A stretch of 64,000 nt of DNA from Microbacterium sp. zg-B185. Its GTDB lineage: Bacteria; Actinomycetota; Actinomycetes; Actinomycetales; Microbacteriaceae. A model generated the notes under the pieces. That model saw only the letters and a program-made list of their open reading frames with translations. It was not told the DNA's origin and did not search any database. A program made the translations under genes and the position numbers. Each line of letters opens with the position of its first letter. Position 1 is the first letter of the stretch. The stretch lies in the NCBI RefSeq assembly GCF_030246885.1, contig NZ_CP126739.1:2294001-2358000 (forward strand), given 5' to 3'. This document shows, piece by piece, positions 24,360 through 32,870 of the stretch.

Positions 24360-25379
24360 ATGACCCGATTCATCGTCAACCGGGTGCTGACCGCACTCGT
24401 CAGCATGCTGGGCATCGCACTGGTCATCTTTGTCGTGACCCAGATGCTGCCCGGCGATGCCGCACGCGTCCAAGCCGGGCAGTACGCCACTGAGGCTCAG
24501 GTGGAGGCGCTTCGCGAGAAGTTCGGCCTCGACCGGCCGCTGATCGTGCAGCTCGGGACCTACCTCGCGGGCCTGGCCCAGTTCGACTTCGGTACATCGA
24601 CTCGCACCGGGCAGCCGGTCCTGCAAGAGCTGATGACCCGGCTGCCGGCCACGCTTGAGCTCAGCCTCGCGGCCCTCCTCGTCGCACTGGTCATCGGCGT
24701 CCTGCTCGGCGTCGCAGCGGCCGCCCGACAGGGGCGGATCCCCGACCTCATCGCGCGCATCGTCACGATCACGGCATCCTCGACCGCGACGTTCTGGATC
24801 GCGCTCCTGGCGATCGTCCTGTTCTGCAACACGCTCGGATGGTTCCCGAGCCCGATCGGGCGACTCCCCCGCGGTTTCGCGCCACCGCCCGGCATCACCG
24901 GCATGTACACGGTCGACTCACTGCTGACCGGTGACCTCGCGCTGTTCGCGGCCTCGCTCTCCACGATCGCCCTTCCGGCGATCATCCTGGGGATCGTCGC
25001 CTCGCCCTCGATCATCAAGGTCGTCCGGGCCGCGACGATCCGCGCTCTCGCATCGGACTTCGCACGCACGTCGCGTTCGTTCGGCTATTCGCCCGCGTCG
25101 ATCCTCTTTCGAGACGGCCTGCGCAATTCGCTCCTGCCGGTCCTCACCACGATCGGCATCGTCACGGGCTTCCTCCTCGGCGGCAACGTGATCATCGAGC
25201 AGTTGTTCTCCTGGCCCGGCATCGGGCAGTACGCCTACCAGGCGCTACAGTCCCATGACCTCAACGCTCTGCGCGGCTTCGCGCTCATCGTCGGGATCGT
25301 TTACGTGACGCTCAACATGGTGCTGGACATCCTCTATACCTTCGTCGACCCCCGAGTGCAGTTCAAGGCGGCAGCATGA
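24360..25379 (+). CDS. ABC transporter permease, DppB-like
   Basis: 339 aa membrane protein. N-terminal MTRFIVNRVLTALVSMLGIA leads helix 1; the LPGDAARVQAGQ motif is typical of DppB/OppB proteins. About six helices follow, with the coupling EAA-like loop in RALASDFARTSRSFGYSPAS. It ends FVDPRVQFKAAA, the classic C-terminus. GAGAGGAG precedes the ATG. It forms the transmembrane channel with the DppC-like partner, to which it is coupled by ATGA. Confidence 0.93.
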   Translation: MTRFIVNRVLTALVSMLGIALVIFVVTQMLPGDAARVQAGQYATEAQVEALREKFGLDRPLIVQLGTYLAGLAQFDFGTSTRTGQPVLQELMTRLPATLELSLAALLVALVIGVLLGVAAAARQGRIPDLIARIVTITASSTATFWIALLAIVLFCNTLGWFPSPIGRLPRGFAPPPGITGMYTVDSLLTGDLALFAASLSTIALPAIILGIVASPSIIKVVRAATIRALASDFARTSRSFGYSPASILFRDGLRNSLLPVLTTIGIVTGFLLGGNVIIEQLFSWPGIGQYAYQALQSHDLNALRGFALIVGIVYVTLNMVLDILYTFVDPRVQFKAAA

Positions 25380-26251
25380 CTCTCGAGAACACGCAGGCCC
25401 CGCTCCCCGCGCCGAGCGGCGCGAAGCGCCGCACTCCGAACCGGCTCTGGGCGATGCGCACCGGAAACGCCGGCTTCGTCGCCGGCATCGTCATCATCGC
25501 CCTGATGGTGCTGCTGTCGTTCGTCGCCCCGATCTTCCAGGGCAGTGGCACGGTCGCCCAGCCGGATCTCGCCCTCCAACCACCCAGTTGGCCGCATCCG
25601 TTCGGCACGGATCAGTACGGCCGCGACGTCTTCGTCCGCACCATGATGGCAGCCCAGATCGACTTGACCCTCGCTCTGAGCGTCGCGCTGATCGGCCTGA
25701 TCCTCGGAAGCGTGATCGGCGCCCTGAGCGCCGCGATCGGCGGCTGGTTCGACGTCGTCGTGATGCGGATCACCGACATGCTGATGGCGTTCCCCTCGTT
25801 CGTCCTCGCGCTCATCATCACGGCGTCGCTCGGCAACAGCGCGATCAACGCAGCGATCGGCGTGACCATCGCCTTCATCCCGCAGTACATCAGGCTCACG
25901 CGATCGCAGGCGCTGGAGGTACGCTCCACCGACTACGTCGCCGCGAGCAAGGTGAGCGGTTCCACGACCCTCGTATCCGCCGTCCAGCACGTGCTCCCCA
26001 ACTCGTTCCGCGCCCCGCTCGTGCAGGCGCCGCTGATCGCCGCGTGGGCGATCCTCGACATCGCCGGGCTCTCGTTCCTCGGCGTCGGAGTGCAGCCGCC
26101 GACACCGGAATGGGGCGCGATGATCGCCGAAGGCACGGGAGACGTGCTCCTCGGCGCCTGGTGGACCGCCCTCTTCCCCGGTCTGATGATCCTGGCCGCC
26201 GCATCCGCCTTCCAGATGATCGGCGACCGCCTCGAAAGGATGATCCGATGA
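25376..26251 (+). CDS. ABC transporter permease, DppC-like
   Basis: 291 aa. The N-terminal cytoplasmic tail (KRRTPNRLWAMRTGNAGFVA) is followed by about six helices. HPFGTDQYGRDVFVRTMMAA is the DppC/OppC signature. The coupling loop is VRSTDYVAASKVSGSTTLVS, and SFLGVGVQPPTPEWGAMIAE is diagnostic of the family. It pairs with the DppB-like permease. Both ends overlap neighbouring genes by 4 bases. Confidence 0.93.
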   Translation: MTLENTQAPLPAPSGAKRRTPNRLWAMRTGNAGFVAGIVIIALMVLLSFVAPIFQGSGTVAQPDLALQPPSWPHPFGTDQYGRDVFVRTMMAAQIDLTLALSVALIGLILGSVIGALSAAIGGWFDVVVMRITDMLMAFPSFVLALIITASLGNSAINAAIGVTIAFIPQYIRLTRSQALEVRSTDYVAASKVSGSTTLVSAVQHVLPNSFRAPLVQAPLIAAWAILDIAGLSFLGVGVQPPTPEWGAMIAEGTGDVLLGAWWTALFPGLMILAAASAFQMIGDRLERMIR

Positions 26252-27033
26252 CCACCCTTCACCTCGCCGGCCTCACGGCGACAGCACCCTCCGGTGCGAA
26301 GATCCTCGACGATGTCGGGTTCGAGGTCCGCAGCGGCGAGATCGTCGGGCTCGTCGGCGAATCGGGCTCGGGTAAGTCGATGACATCGCTCGCCCTCACC
26401 GGGCTCCTCCCCGGTGCGATCACACCGGTCGCGGGCACGGCGTCGCTCGATGGAGATGTGTTCATGACGGATGGACGCGTGGTCGCCCGCCCGCCGATCT
26501 CGATCGTGTTCCAGAACGCCAAAGCGGCCCTGAACCCCACGATGCGCATCGGCAACCAATTCACCCGGCTGCTCACGCATCTCGGGCGACGGCCGGGAAC
26601 GGCGTTGACCTCCGAGATCGAGGGGCTCCTCGAGCAGGTCGGGATCGTCGATCCGAAGCGGGTCAGTCGGGCCTACCCCAACCAGCTCTCCGGGGGGATG
26701 AATCAGCGCGTCATGATCGCGCTGGCGCTCGCGTCGGAACCGAAGGTGCTGATCGCGGATGAGCCCACCACGGGACTGGATGTCACGGTGCAGGCGCAGA
26801 TCCTGCAGTTGCTGAAAACCACCACGGCGAACAGCAATCGCGGCGTGCTCCTCATCACTCATGACCTCGGTGTCGTCGCACAGATGTGCTCGCGCGTCGT
26901 GGTCATGCTGAAGGGACGGATCGTCGAGATCAACGATGTCGATGCGATCTTCCACGGCGCCGACCATCCGTACACGCGCGAGCTCGTTGCCGCGGCCGAA
27001 GGCACCGGCACGACGAAGGGGGCGCACGCATGA
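26248..27033 (+). CDS. ABC transporter ATP-binding protein, DppD-like
   Basis: 261 aa nucleotide-binding subunit. Walker A is GESGSGKS, signature LSGGMNQR, Walker B VLIADEPTTGLD, and the H-loop LLITHDLGVV. The end, HPYTRELVAAAEG, carries the start of the usual oligopeptide-binding-protein C-terminal region, but the Cys-rich tail is missing, so it is shorter than the usual 320 aa. It powers import with its partner at 27030. Coupled by ATGA on both sides. Confidence 0.93.
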   Translation: MTTLHLAGLTATAPSGAKILDDVGFEVRSGEIVGLVGESGSGKSMTSLALTGLLPGAITPVAGTASLDGDVFMTDGRVVARPPISIVFQNAKAALNPTMRIGNQFTRLLTHLGRRPGTALTSEIEGLLEQVGIVDPKRVSRAYPNQLSGGMNQRVMIALALASEPKVLIADEPTTGLDVTVQAQILQLLKTTTANSNRGVLLITHDLGVVAQMCSRVVVMLKGRIVEINDVDAIFHGADHPYTRELVAAAEGTGTTKGAHA

Positions 27034-27971
27034 GAACAGTCAGCCTGGAAGACGTCTCGATCACGTACTCGCAGCGCGGGGCGAAAGTACACGCCGTGCG
27101 CGGTGTCTCGCTCTCCGTCAGCGAAGGCGAGACGCTCGCGGTCGTCGGCGAGTCCGGCAGCGGGAAGTCCTCCACCGCACGTGTGCTCGCCGGCCTGCAG
27201 AAGCCCACGGCCGGAAAAGTGGTGTGGTCGGACGACACAGCCGCACGACCTGCGCCGAAGACCGGCTATCCCGCCGACGACGACCCGCGCGTCCAGATGG
27301 TGTTCCAGCATCCCGATCAGTCGCTCGACCCGATGTGGTCGGTCGCGCGATCCCTCGCGGAGCCGCTGGTGCGCCTCGGATACATGAGCCGCTTGGAGAT
27401 TCGCGCGCAAGGCGCCGATTTCCTCGAGCGGGTCGGACTCGACCGCGAGTACCTGACGCGGTATCCGCGCGATCTCTCCGGCGGGCAGGCGCAGCGTGTC
27501 TGCATTGCGAGGGCGCTGGTCTCCAAACCGCACATCGTCGTTCTCGACGAGCCGACGGCGAGCCTCGATCAGACGATCCGCACCCGGCTGATCGGCACTC
27601 TCGCCGAGCTTCAGCAGGAGACCGGCGTCGGATATCTGCTCGTGAGCCACGACATCGGCAGCGTTCGGCGCCTGGCCGACCGCATCGTCGTCATGTACCT
27701 GGGGCAGATCATCGAAGAGGGAACCGCGGCGCAGGTGCTCGACGCTCCGAGGCATCCGTACACCCGTGCGCTCATCGACGCTGTGCCGCCGAGCGACCCT
27801 CGCGCCGTGTGGGACCCCAGCTCGTTCAGCATCGACCGGACGCTCTCCGTCGGGCGCAGCGTCGCCGACCTCCCGTGCCCGGTGCCCGGTCCGTCGTGCG
27901 ACGAACATCAGATCGGTCTGAACGAGATCGCGACCGGCCACCGCGTCGCCTGCAGCCGCGCGGCCGCGTGA
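27030..27971 (+). CDS. ABC transporter ATP-binding protein, DppF-like
   Basis: 313 aa. Walker A GESGSGKS, FQHPDQSLDPMWSV as Q-loop region, LSGGQAQRVCIARAL signature, VVLDEPTASLD Walker B and LLVSHDIGSV H-loop. The C-terminal tail (HPYTRALIDAVPPSDP, then PCPVPGPSCDE and ACSR) is the oligopeptide transporter extension with its cysteines. This is the second ATPase of the importer and last gene of the long operon. A short UUCG-loop hairpin (28002-28015) follows it before the M20 gene. Confidence 0.93.
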   Translation: MRTVSLEDVSITYSQRGAKVHAVRGVSLSVSEGETLAVVGESGSGKSSTARVLAGLQKPTAGKVVWSDDTAARPAPKTGYPADDDPRVQMVFQHPDQSLDPMWSVARSLAEPLVRLGYMSRLEIRAQGADFLERVGLDREYLTRYPRDLSGGQAQRVCIARALVSKPHIVVLDEPTASLDQTIRTRLIGTLAELQQETGVGYLLVSHDIGSVRRLADRIVVMYLGQIIEEGTAAQVLDAPRHPYTRALIDAVPPSDPRAVWDPSSFSIDRTLSVGRSVADLPCPVPGPSCDEHQIGLNEIATGHRVACSRAAA

Positions 27972-28001
27972 GCGCATCGAACCAAGCTGCACGTGAACCA
28001 C

Positions 28002-28015
28002 CGCGCTTCGGCGCG
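28002..28015 (+). terminator. UUCG tetraloop hairpin
   Basis: CGCGC-TTCG-GCGCG forms a five-pair stem closing a UUCG loop, an exceptionally stable RNA hairpin, midway between the ABC operon and the amidohydrolase gene. It may reduce read-through or mark an RNA end. The short stem keeps confidence low. Confidence 0.4.
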
Positions 28016-28063
28016 CATCGAAACAAGGCGCTTTCAATCGCATCGCACTACTGAGGAGTACCC

Positions 28064-29275
28064 ATGACCGACCTGCGCGCGGCTCGAAGATCCGCAACTT
28101 CCGACACCACCGGCGACCTGGTCGCCCTTCGCCGCGCTCTGCACCGCATTCCGGAGGTGGGCCTCGATCTGCCCGTCACTCAGGCCGCATTGGAAGCGGA
28201 GCTCGATGGTTTGCCAGTTCGGATCGTACGCGGCGCGTCGCTGTCGTCGCTCGCGGTCATCATCGACGGCGCCCTGCCCGGGCCGAGTGTCCTGCTGCGC
28301 TCCGACATGGATGCTCTGCCCGTGATCGAGCATTCCGGAGCGGGCTTCGCCTCCTCAAATGGCGCCATGCACGCGTGCGGGCACGACCTGCACATGAGCG
28401 CTCTGGTCGGGGCGATCCGGCTGCTCTGTGCACGCCGGGAGGACGTGCGCGGCCAGGTCATCGCGATCTTCCAACCGGGAGAGGAGGGTCACGGCGGGGC
28501 CGCCGCGATGATCGACGAAGGCGTGCTCGAGATCACGGGGGCGACGCCGATCGCCTCCTACGGCATCCACGTGTTCTCGTTCCTTCCGACCGGGGTATTC
28601 ACGACCAAGCCAGGCATCCTCATGGGCGGCACCGTGAACCTCGACATCGAGGTGTTCGGCAGCGGCGGGCACGCGGCACGGCCCCACGCGGCGAGCAATC
28701 CGATCCTCGCCGGAGCACTCATCGTGCAGGCCATCCAGAGCCACATCGCCCAGCGGACCCGCGCTGATTCGCCGCTCATCGCCACCGTGGGAGCGTTCCA
28801 AGCGGGGACTGCGGCGAACGTGATCCCCGATTCCGCGACGGTCCGAGTGAGCCTGCGCGCGACCACGGTCCCCGCGCTGCGCGAACTGCAGTCCTCACTC
28901 GAAGCGCTCGCCGAGTCGACCGCGACCGCGCTCGGCATGCACGTATCCGTCACGCCCGGCCCCGACATGTATCCGACGGTGAACAGCGCCTCGGATGCCG
29001 TGCTCGTGCGCTCGATCGTCACCGAGCTGTTCGGTCCTGACCGATATGAGGACCTGGTGCACCCGGAGATGATCTCGGAGGACTTCTCGAACTTCCTCGA
29101 TCTCACGGGTGGCGCGTTCGTCTTCGTGGGTGCGCAGGATGCGGCCGCATCCCTGCCGCCCGAGACCAATCACTCCGCTCGCGCCCTGTTCGACGACGGC
29201 GTTCTCGTCGATGCCGCTGAGCTCCTCGCCGAATTGGCGATACGGCGCCTCCGGATCGAGAGCGACGCTCGGTAA
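28064..29275 (+). CDS. M20 family amidohydrolase
   Basis: 403 aa metal-dependent amidohydrolase of the hippurate/AbgB/IAA-conjugate hydrolase group. RSDMDALPV supplies an Asp, HACGHDLHMSALVGA the Cys/His ligands, FQPGEEGHGGAAAMIDEG the catalytic Glu, GIHVF another His, and the late NHSARALFDDG the last His. The lid (dimerisation) domain lies in the middle. It would hydrolyse an N-acyl amino-acid or similar amide brought in by the ABC importer. GAGGAG precedes the ATG. It has no signal peptide, so cytoplasmic. The exact substrate is not readable. Confidence 0.92.
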   Translation: MTDLRAARRSATSDTTGDLVALRRALHRIPEVGLDLPVTQAALEAELDGLPVRIVRGASLSSLAVIIDGALPGPSVLLRSDMDALPVIEHSGAGFASSNGAMHACGHDLHMSALVGAIRLLCARREDVRGQVIAIFQPGEEGHGGAAAMIDEGVLEITGATPIASYGIHVFSFLPTGVFTTKPGILMGGTVNLDIEVFGSGGHAARPHAASNPILAGALIVQAIQSHIAQRTRADSPLIATVGAFQAGTAANVIPDSATVRVSLRATTVPALRELQSSLEALAESTATALGMHVSVTPGPDMYPTVNSASDAVLVRSIVTELFGPDRYEDLVHPEMISEDFSNFLDLTGGAFVFVGAQDAAASLPPETNHSARALFDDGVLVDAAELLAELAIRRLRIESDAR

Positions 29276-29341
29276 CATGGGGGCGTTCCCGTCCGCGTCG
29301 TCCCGGTGTCACGGTCATCACGGGGCGGGGAGGGGACCACG

Positions 29342-29893
29342 ATGACGGCACGCGCCGCGAGGATGCTGCCCGCGATCGCCGAGATCCTCCGCGCCAAAGG
29401 ACCCGACGGCTTCCTGCTGAACACGATCGCCGAAGAGCTCGGCACCTCCAGCCGAATGCTGGTGTACCACTTCGGCAGCCGCGACGAGCTTCTCGGGCGC
29501 GTGATGTCGCTCGTGCGCGAGCAGACGATCCAGGAGCTGACCACTCCGCCCCCCGCTTCCCTGGAAGAGGCGATCGACCGGTGGTGGGCCTACTACATGG
29601 AACACCTCACAGACCTGCAGCTCTTCTTCCACCTGGCCTCGCGCCGTTTCGAGGCTCCCGAGCAGTTCGAGGAGTTCGCGGCGAGCGCGATAGAGAACTG
29701 GTCGCTTTACTTCTCCGACAGCATCGAAGCCGAAGGCGGCGATCCGGAGCGGAGCGCTGGCCTGGCGCGCATGATCCTCGCTGCGCTGCGCGGCCTGATG
29801 GTCGACTACCTGATCTCGGGCGAGAAGGAACAGGTCGAGCGGGCGCTCGGCGACCTGCGCGCGCTCCTGGCGTCTCCCGCTGATCGCGCCTGA
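29342..29893 (+). CDS. TetR-family regulator of the catabolic locus (inferred)
   Basis: 183 aa. The helix-turn-helix is in residues about 8-55 (MLPAIAEILRAKGPDGFLLN, LGTSSRMLVYHFGSRDELLG), followed by a helical ligand domain (WWAYYMEHLTDLQLFFHLAS). GGGAGGGGA precedes the ATG. It lies between two halves of a locus whose promoters carry a TetR-size palindrome, so it is the best candidate to bind ACGTAATnnnATTACGT. It is followed by a terminator. The inducer is presumably a pathway substrate or intermediate. Confidence 0.85.
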   Translation: MTARAARMLPAIAEILRAKGPDGFLLNTIAEELGTSSRMLVYHFGSRDELLGRVMSLVREQTIQELTTPPPASLEEAIDRWWAYYMEHLTDLQLFFHLASRRFEAPEQFEEFAASAIENWSLYFSDSIEAEGGDPERSAGLARMILAALRGLMVDYLISGEKEQVERALGDLRALLASPADRA

Positions 29894-29926
29894 CGCACGT
29901 CGCTCTCCCGGCGCCGTGGACCGCCG

Positions 29927-29948
29927 AAACCGCCGGTCTCGGCGGTTT
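29927..29948 (+). terminator. Rho-independent-like terminator after tetR
   Basis: AAACCGCC and GGCGGTTT pair perfectly around a six-base loop, and the right arm ends in GGTTTGTT, giving a short U-rich tail. It lies 33 bases after the TetR stop. Confidence 0.75.
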
Positions 29949-29968
29949 GTTGCGGCCGCGTGAAGAGT

Positions 29969-29985
29969 CTGTAACGGGATTACGT
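29969..29985. promoter_or_regulatory. Degenerate 17-bp operator, copy 3
   Basis: CTGTAACGGGATTACGT keeps a perfect right half-site, ATTACGT, and four of seven bases in the left half of ACGTAATnnnATTACGT. It lies 52 bases before the hydrolase start at 30038. It is weaker than the copies at 16944 and 17612, so regulation here may be looser. Confidence 0.5.
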
Positions 29986-30037
29986 TTTTGCCCGAATCGC
30001 CTTGCTCCAAGGGCCCTGCGCTTCGTAATTTTGAGCC

Positions 30038-30952
30038 ATGACACAGACCGGATCGCAGCGTCCGCTCGCCGGCGACCGAGCCGTCGACACGCGACGGATG
30101 CTGGCCGTCGAGGGACCCGCAGGCCACCTGGCCGGGTGGATCCAGGACGGCACCGACGAGTCGGCGGTTCCGCTGCTTTTCCTGCATCCGATCAATACGC
30201 GTGGGGCGATCTGGTTCGATGTCGTCGATCTCCTCCCTGCCGACCGCACGTACCTGATGCCCGACCTGCGCGCCCACGGCGACTCCGCACCGTGCGGCGA
30301 TTTCGGCCTCGACGAATGGCTCTCCGACATCGAAGCGGTGATCGACTCTCACGGGGAAGGACCGCTCCACGTGGTCGGTGGATCGCTGGGCGGATCGCTC
30401 GCGGTCTGCCTCGCCGCCCGCCGGCCGCAGCAGGTCGTCTCGATCACGGGGCTGGGCAGTTCCCTCAATTTCGACGGCGCAGACGCCGTCGCCGTCATCG
30501 ACCTGTTCGACCGTTACGGAATCCCGGGAACCTTCGAGAAGGTGTTCCCAGAGATCACGTTCGGCCCGTATGCCGATCGTGCACTCATCGATCACGGCAT
30601 ACGTCTGTCGAACCCCAATGACGTCGAGACGGTGAAGCGAGTGTGGTCGGCCACCGTCTTCTCGGACTCGACGGATCGCGCAGCCGACGTGGCGTGTCCC
30701 GCGCTCGTCGTCACCGGTGAATTCGACGGCACCTGCACGCCCGCGCTCGGCCTGGAGATGGCCAGGCGGCTGAAAACCACGCAGATCCTGCTCCCCGACA
30801 TCGGCCACATGCCGATGCTCGAAGACCCTCGCCGTGTCGTGGACCTCCTCACACCGCATTTCGCGCAGGCCGAGGCGCTGTTCGCCGACGCAACGCTTTC
30901 CGCCCTCCCGCATGTACCCCCGAATGAGACAGGAAGAACCGATGACCGCTGA
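30038..30952 (+). CDS. Alpha/beta hydrolase, MhpC-like, copy 2
   Basis: 304 aa, paralogous to the 18226 product. Shared blocks: LFLHPINTRGAIWFDVVDLL, MPDLRAHGDS, LHVVGGSLGGSLAVCLAARR (nucleophile Ser), VVTGEFDGTCTPALG (acid) and LLPDIGHMPMLEDPRRVV (His). The first 35 residues have no counterpart in copy 1. It is the first gene of a three-gene unit (hydrolase, NTF2-like, F420 enzyme) that repeats the NTF2-hydrolase-LLM theme of the upstream operon. It probably acts on a related compound. Confidence 0.88.
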   Translation: MTQTGSQRPLAGDRAVDTRRMLAVEGPAGHLAGWIQDGTDESAVPLLFLHPINTRGAIWFDVVDLLPADRTYLMPDLRAHGDSAPCGDFGLDEWLSDIEAVIDSHGEGPLHVVGGSLGGSLAVCLAARRPQQVVSITGLGSSLNFDGADAVAVIDLFDRYGIPGTFEKVFPEITFGPYADRALIDHGIRLSNPNDVETVKRVWSATVFSDSTDRAADVACPALVVTGEFDGTCTPALGLEMARRLKTTQILLPDIGHMPMLEDPRRVVDLLTPHFAQAEALFADATLSALPHVPPNETGRTDDR

Positions 30953-31499
30953 GACCGACCGCGAAGAGATCCTCACGCTCCACAAGGACTGGTGGGAGGC
31001 CAACCACCAGTTGATCATTCCGCAGATGCAGTCGGTGTATCCCACGGGTGACAGCTACCTGATGTTCAACGCGAACGGACATCCCTACTTCGGGATCGAC
31101 GAGAAGACCGCGCTGTGGGAGTGGTACCAGCGCGAGATCGAGATCACCGGATACCCGGAGATCAAGATCATGCGCCTGACCGTCTCCGGCGACATGGCCT
31201 GGCTCGCCTGCGAGGGAGTGTTCCCGATGCGTGCGATCGGTTCCGAGGGCACCGGATCGGCGACGTGGGAGATCAAGGACGAAGAAGTGGCCAACCGGCT
31301 CCGCGCCACCGAGATCTACCAGCGCGATGACGGAGACGGCAACCCGGTGTGGAAGATGTGGCACTTCCACGCGTCGCCGCTGCCCGATGCCGACGAACCG
31401 CGCCCGGCCTTCGGCGACACTCCCGGCGAGCGCGGACTGGGTGCCGGTCCGGGAATCACGCCGCTCCGGGTGACCAGCGAAGGCGTGCGCGAAGGATGA
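30942..31499 (+). CDS. NTF2-like protein 3
   Basis: 185 aa. LTLHKDWWEANHQLIIPQMQ, PTGDSYLMFNANGHPYFGID, EIYQRDDGDGNPVWKMWHFH place it with the 17693 product. It carries a different insert (AIGSEGTGSATWEIKDEEVA) before the final block. AGGAAGAA precedes the ATG at 30942, which overlaps the hydrolase stop by 11 bases. Its own stop overlaps the next gene in ATGA. Role unknown; the tight coupling implies a joint pathway step. Confidence 0.85.
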   Translation: MTAETDREEILTLHKDWWEANHQLIIPQMQSVYPTGDSYLMFNANGHPYFGIDEKTALWEWYQREIEITGYPEIKIMRLTVSGDMAWLACEGVFPMRAIGSEGTGSATWEIKDEEVANRLRATEIYQRDDGDGNPVWKMWHFHASPLPDADEPRPAFGDTPGERGLGAGPGITPLRVTSEGVREG

Positions 31500-32506
31500 C
31501 CCGCCCGCTGACCCTGGGCTACAAGGCCTCGGCCGAGCAGTTCGGCCCGCGAGAACTGCTCGATTTCGGCGTGCTCGCGGAGCAGGCCGGCTTCGACTCG
31601 GTCTTCGTCTCCGATCACTTCCAGCCGTGGAAGCACACCGACGGACACGCACCGGCGGCGATCCCCTGGCTCGCGGCTCTCGGGGCGAAGACCGAGCGGA
31701 TCGTCATGGGGACCTCCGTGCTGACCCCGGGCTTCCGCTACCACCCCGGTGTCGTGGCGCAGTCGTTCGCGACGCTCGGTGTGATGTTCCCCGAGCGCGT
31801 TGTGCTCGGGGTCGGGTCGGGAGAGTCGCTCAACGAGGCCCCGCTCGGTTTCGCGTGGCCGGAGATGAAGGAGCGCTTCGCGCGGCTCAAGGAGGCCGTG
31901 CTGCTCATCCAGCAACTCTGGAGCGAAGACCGGGTCACCCATCACGGCGAGCACTTCACGACCGAGAGCGCCACGATCTACGACCGGCCCGACACTCCGG
32001 TGCCGATCTACATCGGCGGTTCGGGGCCCGCCGCGACGCGCCTGGCGGGTCGTATCGCAGACGGCTTCATCACCACGTCCGGCAAGGCGCCTTCTCTCTA
32101 CACCGACACGCTGATGCCCGCCTTCGCCGACGGACTCGCCAAGGGCGCTCGGGTCGAAGGGTCCGTCGACACGCTCATCGAGATGAAGGTCTCGTTCGAC
32201 ACCGAGCACGCCCGTGCGCTGGCGGCCACGCAGCACTGGGCCGCACTCGCCCTGACGCCCGAAGAGAAGATGGGCGTCGAGGATCCGGTCGAAATGGAAC
32301 GACTCGCGGATGCCCTGCCGATCGAGCGCGCCGCATCCCGCTGGATCGTGTCGGACGACCCCGACGAGCACGTCGAACGGATCGCGCGCTACGTCGATCT
32401 CGGCTTCCGGCACCTGGTCTTCCACGCGCCGGGCCCCGACCAGGCGGCGTTCCTCGAGCTCTACGGCGCCGAGATCCTTCCGCGGATCAGGGCTCAATTC
32501 GGCTGA
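31496..32506 (+). CDS. F420-dependent glucose-6-phosphate dehydrogenase-like enzyme
   Basis: 336 aa LLM-fold protein that follows the FGD pattern closely: LGYKASAEQFGPRELLDFGV, VSDHFQPWKHTDGHAPAAIP, IVMGTSVLTPGFRYHPGVVA, LGVGSGESLNEAPLGFAWPE, PIYIGGSGPAATRLAGRIAD and HLVFHAPGPDQAAFLELYGA. True FGD oxidises glucose-6-phosphate while reducing F420; related hydroxymycolate-type enzymes act on other alcohols. Here it may regenerate F420H2 for the enzyme at 21584, or be a substrate-specific alcohol dehydrogenase. It is the last chromosomal gene before the integrated island. Confidence 0.85.
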   Translation: MTRPLTLGYKASAEQFGPRELLDFGVLAEQAGFDSVFVSDHFQPWKHTDGHAPAAIPWLAALGAKTERIVMGTSVLTPGFRYHPGVVAQSFATLGVMFPERVVLGVGSGESLNEAPLGFAWPEMKERFARLKEAVLLIQQLWSEDRVTHHGEHFTTESATIYDRPDTPVPIYIGGSGPAATRLAGRIADGFITTSGKAPSLYTDTLMPAFADGLAKGARVEGSVDTLIEMKVSFDTEHARALAATQHWAALALTPEEKMGVEDPVEMERLADALPIERAASRWIVSDDPDEHVERIARYVDLGFRHLVFHAPGPDQAAFLELYGAEILPRIRAQFG

Positions 32507-32610
32507 GGACACGGAGGTAACGAACGCGGGCGGACGAAAGCGGTCGAGAAGCAAAACCGAATTCTATGTGGTTGACGGAAGAGAAATACCTGGTCAGAGG
32601 TACAACACTT

Positions 32611-32631
32611 TGCCCCTGGAGGGACTCGAAC
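32611..32631. repeat. Island left attachment site
   Basis: Identical for 21 bases to 57122-57142; begins TGCCCCTGGAGGG and ends CTCGAAC, the tRNA T-arm and acceptor end. Upstream, CCTGGTCAGAGG (32589-32600) also resembles CCTGGTCAGGGG at 57097-57108, so weaker similarity continues beyond the core. No complete tRNA is present here, marking it as the distal site. Confidence 0.88.
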
Positions 32632-32638
32632 ACGTTTT

Positions 32639-32870
32639 GAGCATTGTGCTCTGCGACGTTGAGCGGCAAATTCCGCGGAATTACGCGGCTGTTTGCGATC
32701 GTAGCGACATCGATCTACGTCTGAAAACAGCTATCCGCAAACAGAATGTGGGCAAAACGTGGGCAAGAATGGGCCGTTCTGCCGTGCATTCAGAGGCATT
32801 CGGCGAAGTCCGTCATTTTTCAACATCTGAGGGCAAATTCCGACACGGCGATTTTGAGCATATTGCTCAA
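32639..32870. promoter_or_regulatory. Two related palindromes at the island's left end
   Basis: GAGCATTGTGCTC (32639-32651) and TTGAGCATATTGCTCAA (32854-32870) share the inverted repeat GAGCA-nnn-TGCTC, both preceded by TTTT. They flank the left arm-type repeats. They may bind an island regulator or recombination directionality factor. The rest of 32507-33052 shows no gene. Confidence 0.5.
32746..32767. repeat. Left arm-type integrase repeats
   Basis: ATGTGGGCAAAA (32746-32757) and CGTGGGCAAG (32758-32767) form a direct tandem repeat. A matching pair lies at 57040-57061 near the other end. Tandem direct repeats inside both ends are typical arm sites for the N-terminal domain of tyrosine integrases. 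Confidence 0.75.
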
